Source: a virus
IMG/VR virus record: IMGVR_UViG_3300027742_000019
Coordinates: 1 to 38,179 of that record
Direction: 5' to 3' (one strand)
Length of the DNA stretch: 38,179 nucleotides
This document shows positions 16,295 through 24,596 of this stretch, in pieces. The position numbers and the translations under genes are program-made. The notes beneath the pieces were generated by a model. That model was not told the origin of the DNA, ran no database searches, and worked only from the letters and a program-made list of their open reading frames with translations. How positions within the stretch are numbered: position 1 is the stretch's first letter; the number at the start of each line of letters is the position of its first letter.

Positions 16295-18643
16295 ATGTAT
16301 CACATTGTCGAAATAGATATGGAAGTCGTAACGAATGATGTTGCAGGTTACGGCACAGCATTAACTTACGCACCAAAAACATTAACACCAACGTATGCAA
16401 CGAGAACATATAAATTTACTGATGCCCCTCATGTTATACCGCAAAGCGGTGTATTAAAATGTATTAGCTCAGTGATAATAAAAACACCTGTATTGAAAGC
16501 AGGTTTAGGTATGGCAAGTCGCGCAACAGCGACAATAGGGTTAACTTATTTTGTTGATGACCCAAACAAAGATGCACCTGCTGTTATTGCTGATTCAGGT
16601 ACGATTACCAGAGGTTCATACTTTGGTAAATTTAGTTTCAGATACATCATAGCGAATAGAGTTATCCGCGTAAAAGAATACACTGATGACGATGTTTTAA
16701 TGCAAGAGTATTCTTTTATTGGTGATAAGCTAACTAATTCAGGGAGTGGCAAATGGTCACTCACCGCTAAAGATGTTTTGTTTAGAACGGATTTAAAAAA
16801 ATCTCAATACCCTGCTTTAGTCACAGGCACATTGCAAACAGATATTACGCAAACAACAACTTCAATAACCGTATTAGAAACTGATTTTGCCGATTGGGAT
16901 AAAAATAAACACGTGGCTATTATTGCCGATGAAGAAATTTGTGCCATATCCAATATTGTAGATAACGGCAATAATTCAATCACATTAACGGTTATTCGTG
17001 GTGGCACAATTAATGTTAACGGACGCATTTATAAAAATACGAATCAAGCGGCAAGTTCAGGCGATGATGTTTTTCGTGGTCGCTATTTTTCTAATGCAAA
17101 AATAGAAGATGTTATTTTTGACGTATTCACCGATGCAGGGATAACAACGGCGAATTACAATCCAACGAATATATCGACTGAACTTGATACGTGGCTTGGT
17201 TTAAATTATCGCATCAACTGTATTTTCTATGAATCAAATGATACGAGCGATGTATTAGATACAATTTGTAAAGAATTCATGCTCGATATTTTTACCGATG
17301 ATTCAGGACAAATTCAAGTAAGCTCAACAAGTCAATGGAAAACACCAGTAACAACTTTCACAGAAGGTCGTGAGATTGTTTATAAAACGCAAAAAGTTAA
17401 AACTGATGAAGATGCAAGATATTCACGCTCTTTATTTCAATATAATAAAGATGATATAACGCAAGATAAAAGCTACAGAAAATCATCATTAGTTTTTGAC
17501 CCAACGTATGAAACTTCACATTTTTATGATGAAGTAAAAGTGAAGAAGTTAGCTAAGTCTATCATCTTAGGCAATCAAACTTACGATACCGAATTAGTCG
17601 AGGCGACAAATACACGTTTCATTAACCGCTTTAGTGCGCCACCAAAAACATACAGTGGCATAATGACGGCTAGAGCGAGAGCATTAGTTTCATTAGGTGA
17701 TGTTATTTATATCCAATCAGATGAAGTACAAGGTGCTGACGGTTCAACGAATCTATTAAGGAAAGCGCAATTAATTAATATTGCACCAACGAAAGATGTT
17801 GGTCGATATTCATATCAAGCAATGACTTATGATTTAACGGATATTAATCCTGATGGTGGTTTTGTTTTTAACATTGTTAACACAGTAGATTTAAATTTAT
17901 ATTCTATTGCAGGTAATCCACCAGTTAATAGCCAACTATCTGAATACGTTTATATTTTCGATGGTGGTGATTACGGTCAACTTTATAACTTACAAACAAT
18001 CACGAGTGGTACAGGTTGGCGAACAACTGGTGGCACAGTCACTTTAAATATTGTTTGTATTAATGGTGCTAACATTTCATCGACTGGCGGTAATGGTGGT
18101 GATAGTAATAGAGACGGTGGTAATGCAGGTGATGTTCTACTTGTAGAAACGCAAGTTGCAAGTAATGTCATTATCAACGTTTGGACGAATGGAAGTCGAA
18201 CGATTGCAGGTACGGTTTATACTTGTGATGGATATTTCAGAGCAGGTGGTGGCGGTGGCTCAGGTGGTGACAATGTTGTATTTGAACTACCTCAAGAAAC
18301 TGCAATCGCTGTTGGTGGTGGTGGTGGTGGTGGTGCAGGTGTATCTGGCGGTAATGGTGGTTTATCTAAAGGTAGTCCATATTTAGGTAGTGATGGTACT
18401 GATGGCACAAACCAAACGAACGGTACTGGTGGTTTTGGTGGTTTTGTTTTTGGGGAAGGTTCAGCAGAGAATGGTGGTGACGGTGGTTACTTTGGTGTAG
18501 ATGGTGGTGACAGTATCACTAAAACAGGTGGTTTAGCAGGGAAAACTATTATCAATAACGGGGCAGCAGTGAACGTTTATACAAGTGGTGACGCAACAAG
18601 ATTTGTTGTTGGGCATGGCGATGCTAAATCAGGTGGTGATTAA
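16295..18643 (+). CDS. Tail hub/adhesin with C-terminal glycine-rich tip
   Basis: A 782-residue protein encoded at the end of the tail module. Residues 1-540 are a mixed alpha/beta hub-like region with a repeat of short strands and a TSITVLETDFADWD segment; about 597-782 are glycine-rich blocks (GGNGGDSN, GGGGGSGGDN, GGNGGLSKG) separated by variable segments. That pattern recalls the polyglycine-sandwich host-range tips of T2-type gp38 adhesins and similar tail tips, in which variable loops between glycine blocks contact the receptor. It probably forms the tail tip that binds the host. It is the last late gene before the terminator. Confidence 0.65.
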   Translation: MYHIVEIDMEVVTNDVAGYGTALTYAPKTLTPTYATRTYKFTDAPHVIPQSGVLKCISSVIIKTPVLKAGLGMASRATATIGLTYFVDDPNKDAPAVIADSGTITRGSYFGKFSFRYIIANRVIRVKEYTDDDVLMQEYSFIGDKLTNSGSGKWSLTAKDVLFRTDLKKSQYPALVTGTLQTDITQTTTSITVLETDFADWDKNKHVAIIADEEICAISNIVDNGNNSITLTVIRGGTINVNGRIYKNTNQAASSGDDVFRGRYFSNAKIEDVIFDVFTDAGITTANYNPTNISTELDTWLGLNYRINCIFYESNDTSDVLDTICKEFMLDIFTDDSGQIQVSSTSQWKTPVTTFTEGREIVYKTQKVKTDEDARYSRSLFQYNKDDITQDKSYRKSSLVFDPTYETSHFYDEVKVKKLAKSIILGNQTYDTELVEATNTRFINRFSAPPKTYSGIMTARARALVSLGDVIYIQSDEVQGADGSTNLLRKAQLINIAPTKDVGRYSYQAMTYDLTDINPDGGFVFNIVNTVDLNLYSIAGNPPVNSQLSEYVYIFDGGDYGQLYNLQTITSGTGWRTTGGTVTLNIVCINGANISSTGGNGGDSNRDGGNAGDVLLVETQVASNVIINVWTNGSRTIAGTVYTCDGYFRAGGGGGSGGDNVVFELPQETAIAVGGGGGGGAGVSGGNGGLSKGSPYLGSDGTDGTNQTNGTGGFGGFVFGEGSAENGGDGGYFGVDGGDSITKTGGLAGKTIINNGAAVNVYTSGDATRFVVGHGDAKSGGD

Positions 18644-18680
18644 ACTACCTTTTGTTATGCTATTATGATATAACTACACT

Positions 18681-18749
18681 ATGGTGATTCGCCCCACCAT
18701 GCCCTATAATTAGGGATATGGGATATTCAATCGAATATCCCTTCTTTTT
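18681..18749 (+). terminator. Terminator region at the end of the tail operon
   Basis: Three consecutive hairpins: ATGGTG/CACCAT (18681-18700), CCCTA/TAGGG (18702-18715) and GGGATATTC/GAATATCCC with a four-base loop (18720-18741). The last is followed by TTCTTTTT and is the likely rho-independent terminator. Confidence 0.75.
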
Positions 18750-18787
18750 ACTTAATGATAAAAAAAATATTTACTTTTCTTTGTGGA

Positions 18788-18816
18788 TTGTTTATATTTC
18801 TGTTTCACTTTAGAAT
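18788..18816 (+). promoter_or_regulatory. Candidate sigma70-type promoter of the replication operon
   Basis: TTGTTT, 17 bases, TAGAAT, located between the late-gene terminator and the primase-helicase gene and about 30 bases before its ATG. The position after a terminator makes a promoter necessary. Confidence 0.5.
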
Positions 18817-18846
18817 AACTAGCTATCTTTCAAACAGGGGTTAGGA

Positions 18847-21006
18847 ATGCAAACCAATGAAAATTTAGTATACGGCAGTTTATTAACTATATTACAATTA
18901 AAAGAATCACACAGAAAAAATCTAATTGAGCGAGGTTTTACACAAAAACAAATAGAAGAAAACGGGTATAAATCTTTTTTAAGAGGCGGATTAACCAATA
19001 CAGAGTTTAAAGTATTAGCTAATTCTGTTGAAGAACAAAACGGTTCATTTGATGGAATTGCAGGTTTTTATTTCGATAAGAATTTAGGTGGTTGGGCGAC
19101 CACTAAACCTGCCATATTGAGAAATAAACGCAAAGAGCAACCGAGTGAACCTGATTTAAAAAATGCCATCGCTATTCCTGTTCGTGATATTGATAGGTCA
19201 TTAGTTGCAATTAAATTTAGATTAGACACATCAATCACTAAAAATAAGTACATTTATTTTTCATCTAATAAATATCCAAGAGGTACGCAAGCTAAACCTG
19301 CCGTACATTTCCCATTACATTCTAATCTAAAAGACTTAACAACTATTCGCGTGACAGAGGGTGAATTAAAAGCGGATTTCCTTACCTTGAACACACAAAC
19401 ATACACGATTTCTATTGCAGGTGTTGGTCAATGGAAAACAGGTGTTGAAGCAATTCTGCGTTTGCCAAAAATTAGAAAAGTTATCTTATGCCCTGATGCT
19501 GATAAAAGTGCTGATGTTGACCCATATTCAGGAAAACGTGGCGCAATAAATCAAGTTGCTAGAGCCTTTGCTTCATTTGCTTGTGAATTAAAAGCGCGTG
19601 GTTATGAAGTGATGATGGAAGATTGGGATATTGAATTAGGGAAAGGTGCTGATGATGTTATTGCCGCAGGTAATCAAAATTCCATTAGAACATTTTCAGA
19701 AAGTGAATTAGAATTTTTTGTTTCGACAAACGGTAAACCTGCTTTCCCACATATTCGAGAAACAAAGCGTGGTTATACATTATTATCAACAAGAGAAAAT
19801 GTGAAAGCGCTATGCGAATTTATGGGGATTACCTTTCGTTATAATGAGTTAAAACACAGAGAGGAATTTGTTACACAGCGTGGTGAGTATTCACGCTTTG
19901 AAATGTTCGATTCTATTGTCAACGTGGTTAAATCGAAAGCCAGTGAATTTGGATTACCTCAAAGTAACATACCTGAATTCATTGATTTGATTTGCCATGA
20001 CAATCCATACCACCCTGCTAGAGATTGGGTTGATAGTTTGCGGTGGGACGGTGTTGAACGTTTCGATGATTTTTGCGCGACACTTCATGTGGATAAAGAT
20101 TGGGAGCAAGTAAAAAAGATGTACCTTAAACGGTGGTTGATTAGCGGTGTCGCTGCATTATACGCACCTAATTTTTGGACGAAAATTTGTTTGGTACTTG
20201 TTGGTCAAGGTTCGCTCGGTAAAACAACATGGTTAAATAATTTGTTTGGCGATATTAGCGAAGAAGTATTTAAAGATGGCGTTATTCTCGACCCGAGTAA
20301 TAAAGATTCTCGCATGAATGTGGTTACAAATTGGTGTATTGAATTAGGTGAATTAGGAGCTACATTCAGAAAACGTGATAGAGAAGAACTAAAAGCGTTG
20401 ATTACTGAGCGCAGAGATACAATTCGTTTGCCATACGGCAGAAAATCACATGATTATAAACGCCAATGTTTTTTCGCTGCCAGCGTTGACCAAGCAACTT
20501 TTCTAACAGACCATGCAGGCGATATTCGTTTTGCTTGTTTACCAGTAAATTCTATTGATTGGGAACATGGGCTAGATATGCAGCAAGTTTTCGCAGAAAT
20601 AAAAGAACAATATTATGAAAAAGATGAAACGTGGTTTTTCAATCAAATGGAAACAGAAGTCGTTAAAAATGCGAATAGTATGTTTAGAGAACTTGACCCA
20701 TTAATGGAAATTATCGAATTAGCTTATGGTATTGAAAGACCTGATAATGGCTCAAATGTTAGACCAAGAACGGCAAGTGAAATTCTTGATGAATTAATGA
20801 TTGAAGGTTATTTATCACCAAAAGATTGCAGTACACAGGGCGCTAAAAAGATTAGTGGTTTATTGTCGCAACATTATATTACGCAGCAATCGAAACACTC
20901 CAAACACGCAAGACGTTTCTATTTACCTGAAATTCAGAGTAAAGATAAAATAGCACGTATTGGTATGATGGACGCAATGGAAGAAATAAACAAAACATTG
21001 AACTAA
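18847..21006 (+). CDS. Primase-helicase: Toprim-like N terminus with VirE/VapE-type ATPase
   Basis: A 719-residue replication protein. Residues 160-240 carry Toprim-like features (VTEGELKAD with Glu171; LCPDAD with Asp217 and Asp219), as in DUF3854-type primases. Residues 340-640 match the VirE/VapE ATPase found in phage and island replication: DNPYHPARDWVDSLRWDGVER, Walker A GQGSLGKTT (453-461) and an ELGELGATFRKRDREELKA segment. It probably primes and unwinds DNA at the phage origin. It is the first gene of the replication operon, with GGGGTTAGGA before ATG. Confidence 0.85.
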   Translation: MQTNENLVYGSLLTILQLKESHRKNLIERGFTQKQIEENGYKSFLRGGLTNTEFKVLANSVEEQNGSFDGIAGFYFDKNLGGWATTKPAILRNKRKEQPSEPDLKNAIAIPVRDIDRSLVAIKFRLDTSITKNKYIYFSSNKYPRGTQAKPAVHFPLHSNLKDLTTIRVTEGELKADFLTLNTQTYTISIAGVGQWKTGVEAILRLPKIRKVILCPDADKSADVDPYSGKRGAINQVARAFASFACELKARGYEVMMEDWDIELGKGADDVIAAGNQNSIRTFSESELEFFVSTNGKPAFPHIRETKRGYTLLSTRENVKALCEFMGITFRYNELKHREEFVTQRGEYSRFEMFDSIVNVVKSKASEFGLPQSNIPEFIDLICHDNPYHPARDWVDSLRWDGVERFDDFCATLHVDKDWEQVKKMYLKRWLISGVAALYAPNFWTKICLVLVGQGSLGKTTWLNNLFGDISEEVFKDGVILDPSNKDSRMNVVTNWCIELGELGATFRKRDREELKALITERRDTIRLPYGRKSHDYKRQCFFAASVDQATFLTDHAGDIRFACLPVNSIDWEHGLDMQQVFAEIKEQYYEKDETWFFNQMETEVVKNANSMFRELDPLMEIIELAYGIERPDNGSNVRPRTASEILDELMIEGYLSPKDCSTQGAKKISGLLSQHYITQQSKHSKHARRFYLPEIQSKDKIARIGMMDAMEEINKTLN

Positions 21007-21017
21007 AAGGATTAAAC

Positions 21018-21275
21018 ATGGGCGAAAGACGAAGATATGTTTCTTACTTAGATAAACCTTACAAACAACGTGAATTTTGCACAGGGCAAACATTCTGCCC
21101 TAGAAAATGTAGATTCAAACTAACAAAAGCTGATAAGCGAAAATTAGATAAACTAAAAAAACAACGTGTCGATTATCGGGATTATAAAGAATGCGAATAC
21201 TGGCGTGATGTTGAACTGTTTTTATTAAAAAAGAAAATGCGTTTAGCAATAATTAAGACGATGGAGATAAATTAG
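21018..21275 (+). CDS. Small basic cysteine-containing hypothetical protein
   Basis: An 85-residue, strongly basic protein with Cys residues in FCTGQTFCPRKCRF and KECEYW, possibly a zinc site, and a long lysine/leucine helix in the middle (KLTKADKRKLDKLKKQR). It starts 11 bases after the primase-helicase stop with AAAAGG as ribosome site. Nucleic-acid binding is plausible but inferred. No family recognised. Confidence 0.6.
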   Translation: MGERRRYVSYLDKPYKQREFCTGQTFCPRKCRFKLTKADKRKLDKLKKQRVDYRDYKECEYWRDVELFLLKKKMRLAIIKTMEIN

Positions 21276-21278
21276 TTA

Positions 21279-21307
21279 TTGCATTAAATAAATATTTGTT
21301 TTAATAT
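21279..21307 (+). promoter_or_regulatory. Candidate promoter before the coiled-coil/ssDNA-binding gene pair
   Basis: TTGCAT, 17-base spacer, TAATAT in the 62-base gap upstream of the gene at 21338. The same hexamers and spacing occur at 36580-36608. The sequence is AT-rich, so this alone is moderate evidence. Confidence 0.4.
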
Positions 21308-21337
21308 AGCTAAACAAATTAACAACAGGGGCGAAAA

Positions 21338-21958
21338 ATGAATGATTTAGATTTTATGGAAGATATGGCTAATCTTAGCAATGTATCAGAAGATAATATG
21401 AAACGTTTAGCAGATTTAGTTGCTACATACAATAAATATCAAAATGCGCTAGGAGAATTAAAAGAGCGTGTTAAAAAAGGCGAAAAGATTATTCGTGAAA
21501 TTGAAACGGAATTTATCCCATCAATAATGGAAGAAATCGGAATGTCTGAATACAAGCTTGCTGATGGTAGCAAAGTTACTATGAGTAGCGTTGTTGCAGG
21601 TCGAATACCAAGTCAAGGTGCTATTGATAAAGCAAAAGGTGATGCGCATGATGACCTTATTGCGAAACGCGCTGAATGTTTTGACTGGTTAAGAAACCAT
21701 AATGCAGGTTCAATAATTAAACGTGAATTTTCGTTTAATCTTGGTAAAGGTGATGAAAGCGAACAAGCGAAAAATAAGTTGCTTGAAATTGCTGATGAAT
21801 TGAAATTACCTTATCAAGATGCAGAAAATGTTCACGCAATGTCGCTGAATGCGATATTAAAAGAATTAGTTCAAAATGGTGTTGATGTTCCTGTTGATAC
21901 CTTTGGATTATTTGTTGGCAATAAAGCCAAAATTGTAAAACCGAAAACTAAACTTTAA
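21338..21958 (+). CDS. Coiled-coil DNA-metabolism-associated hypothetical protein
   Basis: A 206-residue protein: N-terminal heptad-rich coiled coil (LADLVATYNKYQNALGELKERVKKGEKIIREIETEF), a MEEIGMSEYKLADGSKVTM segment and an SLNAILKELVQNGVDVPVDTFGL end. I recall a phage family with the same M-x-x-x-G-x-x-E-F/Y-x-L-x-D-G motif encoded next to ssDNA-binding or annealing genes. It is here immediately upstream of the putative ssDNA-binding protein. Function unknown. Confidence 0.65.
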   Translation: MNDLDFMEDMANLSNVSEDNMKRLADLVATYNKYQNALGELKERVKKGEKIIREIETEFIPSIMEEIGMSEYKLADGSKVTMSSVVAGRIPSQGAIDKAKGDAHDDLIAKRAECFDWLRNHNAGSIIKREFSFNLGKGDESEQAKNKLLEIADELKLPYQDAENVHAMSLNAILKELVQNGVDVPVDTFGLFVGNKAKIVKPKTKL

Positions 21959-21980
21959 TTAAATAAAAGAGAAACGAAAA

Positions 21981-22778
21981 ATGGCTACTAAAAAAGAATT
22001 AACTGTTAAAGAAGAAGCGAATACTGATTTAGCGATGTTAGGTGATTCATTCATGGATAACATGGACGAATTTGCGAACAATGCTACAGCAGAAGATATG
22101 GCTATTCCACGTTTAGCGATTGCTCAAGCATTAAGTAAAATTTGTGAGCGCGGTCATGCTGATTATAACGCAGAAGTAAATATCGGTGATTTTTATGATA
22201 AATCACAAGATTTGCATTGGGACGGTGAAGAAGGTGTTTTAATTCTACCAATATCATATCGAAGAACTTACATTGAGTGGAATAAACGTGATTTTGTTGC
22301 AGACCATGGACTTGATTTAGCGCTTGTTAACTCATGCACTAAAGATGAAAAAGGTAAAATGATTACGCCTGACGGTGGAACATTAGTTCAAACGGCTGAA
22401 TATGCTGTATTTGTTCTTGATGGTGAAGGTGGTTATTTCCCTGCAATGATTTCAATGAGTGGCGCACAGTTTAAAAAGTCTAAAAACTGGCAAAGCAAAA
22501 TCAACAATTTATTGATTGATACGCCTCAAGGTAAACGCAATCCACCTTGTTTTTATAAATCTTATTTGCTTAAAACGCAGCCTGAGAAAAACGACCAAGG
22601 TTCATGGTTTGGTTATAATATCGCTGGCGATAAAACAGTCACTGAGTTAGAAAAAGGCGGTGAAATTTGGAAAGCGGCTGTTGAATTTAGAAAACAAATG
22701 GACGCAGGTGAAGTAAAAGTTGCCTCTTATGAATCAGAAGGTGAAACGATTGATGAAGATGATGATTCAGCAATGTAA
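21981..22778 (+). CDS. Putative single-stranded DNA-binding protein
   Basis: A 265-residue protein starting with an acidic stretch, then AIPRLAIAQALS, a GEEGVLILPISYRRTYIEW segment, and a central beta-rich domain. It ends in a strongly acidic tail (GETIDEDDDSAM) like those by which phage and bacterial SSBs contact replication partners. Location between the coiled-coil gene and exonuclease/helicase/polymerase genes fits an SSB. No SSB motif was verified, so the call rests on tail, size and context. A terminator-like hairpin follows. Confidence 0.5.
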   Translation: MATKKELTVKEEANTDLAMLGDSFMDNMDEFANNATAEDMAIPRLAIAQALSKICERGHADYNAEVNIGDFYDKSQDLHWDGEEGVLILPISYRRTYIEWNKRDFVADHGLDLALVNSCTKDEKGKMITPDGGTLVQTAEYAVFVLDGEGGYFPAMISMSGAQFKKSKNWQSKINNLLIDTPQGKRNPPCFYKSYLLKTQPEKNDQGSWFGYNIAGDKTVTELEKGGEIWKAAVEFRKQMDAGEVKVASYESEGETIDEDDDSAM

Positions 22779-22794
22779 TTAGTATTTGATGTTA

Positions 22795-22823
22795 AAGGCT
22801 ACTGCAATGGTAGCCTTATTTTT
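22795..22823 (+). terminator. Rho-independent terminator abutting the exonuclease start
   Basis: AAGGCTAC and GTAGCCTT form a perfect eight-base stem with a seven-base loop, followed directly by ATTTTT and then the ATG at 22824. A terminator that would reduce transcription of the polymerase module relative to the SSB-like gene. Confidence 0.6.
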
Positions 22824-23375
22824 ATGGCGAAAATAATGATAGTATTTGATACAGAAACAACAGGCTTAACAAAAGCAGGTGTTATTGATTTATCTGAGCA
22901 ACCAACGATAATTGAGTTTGCCGCGATAAAACTTCACGATAAAACATTAAAAGAAAAATCACGCATTGATTTTCTTGTCAACCCAAAACAATCACTTGAA
23001 CCAATTATCACAAAAATCACAGGTATTACTAATGATGAATTAGTGAATGAGCCGACTTTTGGTGAAAAGTATTCTGAACTTTACGATTTCTTTTTAGGTG
23101 AAACAATCTGGGTTGCTCATAATATTCAATTCGATTTTAGTTTAATGAAATTCGATTTACAGCGCATAGGTAAAGAGTTTTCATTTCCTTATCCAAAACA
23201 ATACATTTGCACGAGTGAAGGGACAAAGCATTTAAGTGGTAAACGGTTTAAATTAAATGATTTACATAAACTCGCTACTGGCAAGCCTATTGAAAATGCA
23301 CATAGAGCAATCAATGATGTTGAAGCGTTAGTTGCTTGTATTAAATGGTTAAGGAAAGAACATGATTTTATCTAA
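22824..23375 (+). CDS. DnaQ-like 3'-5' exonuclease (DEDDh)
   Basis: A 183-residue exonuclease of the RNase T/DnaQ superfamily. The DEDDh residues are visible: FDTETTG with Asp9 and Glu11, NIQFDF with Asp104, and HRAINDVEA with His160 and Asp165. It could serve as the proofreading subunit for the phage polymerase III alpha encoded 1.2 kb downstream, as epsilon does in bacteria. The ATG follows a terminator hairpin with no Shine-Dalgarno sequence; ATG at 22836 is an alternative that keeps motif I intact. Seven bases separate the reading frame from the next gene's ribosome site. Confidence 0.9.
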   Translation: MAKIMIVFDTETTGLTKAGVIDLSEQPTIIEFAAIKLHDKTLKEKSRIDFLVNPKQSLEPIITKITGITNDELVNEPTFGEKYSELYDFFLGETIWVAHNIQFDFSLMKFDLQRIGKEFSFPYPKQYICTSEGTKHLSGKRFKLNDLHKLATGKPIENAHRAINDVEALVACIKWLRKEHDFI

Positions 23376-23384
23376 GGAATCACT

Positions 23385-24596
23385 ATGTCAATAATATTAA
23401 CAAATGAACAACAAAGTGTTGTAAAACAAATAATTGGTTGGTCTGTAAACGGTAGTGAGCGATGTTTCTTTCTTAAAGCAGCAGCAGGTACAGGGAAAAC
23501 TACAATAATGAAAGAGACTTTACCATTATTACCTGATGTAATAGTCGTTGCGCCAACAGGGAAAGCAGCGAGTGTTTTGCAAGACAAAACAGGCTATCCA
23601 GTAAAAACAATTCACTCATTATTATATTTACCAGAAGAAAATATTGATGGCGAATGGCTTGAGTTAAGAAAAAATCACGAAGAAAACCCTGATGATGAAC
23701 TGGCTAAAAAAGCGTTTTTTGATTATAAATCAAGAATCAATGAAGTTAATTTTATTGATAAGAAAACTAAGTTTTCAGGCAATGCAGTTATTGTTATCGA
23801 TGAAGCGTCAATGGTTGGTGATGCTATGGCTAACGATTTGTTGAATACTGGCGCTAGGTTATTATTTATTGGCGATGATTCACAACTACCACCAGTTCAA
23901 CAAAAAGCGTTCTTTCATAATTCAGCGACTACAGCTAGGCTAACAAAAGTCCACAGACAAGCGCTAGATTCTGATATTCTGCGATTAGCTACATTAATAA
24001 GAAATGGTGAATCAATTCGTTTTTCTGATTGGGAAACAGGTGATGCGATTATCACAACATCAAAGAATGTTGCTAAAGATGATTGGTTAGCAGCAGACCA
24101 ATTATTAACTGATACAAACGCACAGCGCAAAAAGTTAAATCGCTATTTTAGAAATGCGCTTGGTTATTCTGGAAATAATTTAATCGAACGCGGTGAGAAA
24201 ATCATTTGCTTAAAAAATAATTGGGAGCGAGAAATTCCTTTTATTAACGGTGTGCAATGTCATGTTGGTAATGATATTCGCAATGTGGGCGCTGATTTAA
24301 TGATGGAAACTAATTACGGTAATATGCGTACTGTTGTTTCATGCCCTGATTATTATTTTCGTTGTAATTATCAAATGATGCCTTATATGCCATATTCCGA
24401 ATTTCAAGGTATGGATTTATTTGATTACGGTTACTGTATTACGGTACATAAATCACAAGGTAGCGAATGGGATAATGTTATTTTTGCTGATTCACGTTAT
24501 GCCATTAAAACCTATAAAAATGATATGAACGCTAGAGCTTTGTTATACACAGCGATAACTCGGGCGAGTAAAAATTTTACATTGGTGATGAAATGA
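23385..24596 (+). CDS. SF1 helicase, RecD/Dda-like
   Basis: A 403-residue DNA helicase. Motifs: LTNEQQSVV (Q motif), AAAGTGKTT (Walker A, Lys38), VAPTGKAAS (Ia), VIVIDEASM (Walker B), LFIGDDSQLPPV (III) and, at the C terminus, TVHKSQGSEWDNV and YTAITRASKNF (V/VI). These define a RecD-like SF1B 5'-3' helicase similar to T4 Dda in size. It probably unwinds DNA or remodels protein-DNA complexes during phage replication. Its stop overlaps the start of polymerase III alpha (ATGA), showing coupling. Confidence 0.9.
   Translation: MSIILTNEQQSVVKQIIGWSVNGSERCFFLKAAAGTGKTTIMKETLPLLPDVIVVAPTGKAASVLQDKTGYPVKTIHSLLYLPEENIDGEWLELRKNHEENPDDELAKKAFFDYKSRINEVNFIDKKTKFSGNAVIVIDEASMVGDAMANDLLNTGARLLFIGDDSQLPPVQQKAFFHNSATTARLTKVHRQALDSDILRLATLIRNGESIRFSDWETGDAIITTSKNVAKDDWLAADQLLTDTNAQRKKLNRYFRNALGYSGNNLIERGEKIICLKNNWEREIPFINGVQCHVGNDIRNVGADLMMETNYGNMRTVVSCPDYYFRCNYQMMPYMPYSEFQGMDLFDYGYCITVHKSQGSEWDNVIFADSRYAIKTYKNDMNARALLYTAITRASKNFTLVMK

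Noticed and set aside
18156-18386. 76-residue frame in the glycine-rich hub region
   Set aside because: Valine-rich alternate-frame translation of GGT repeats; an artefact of low complexity.
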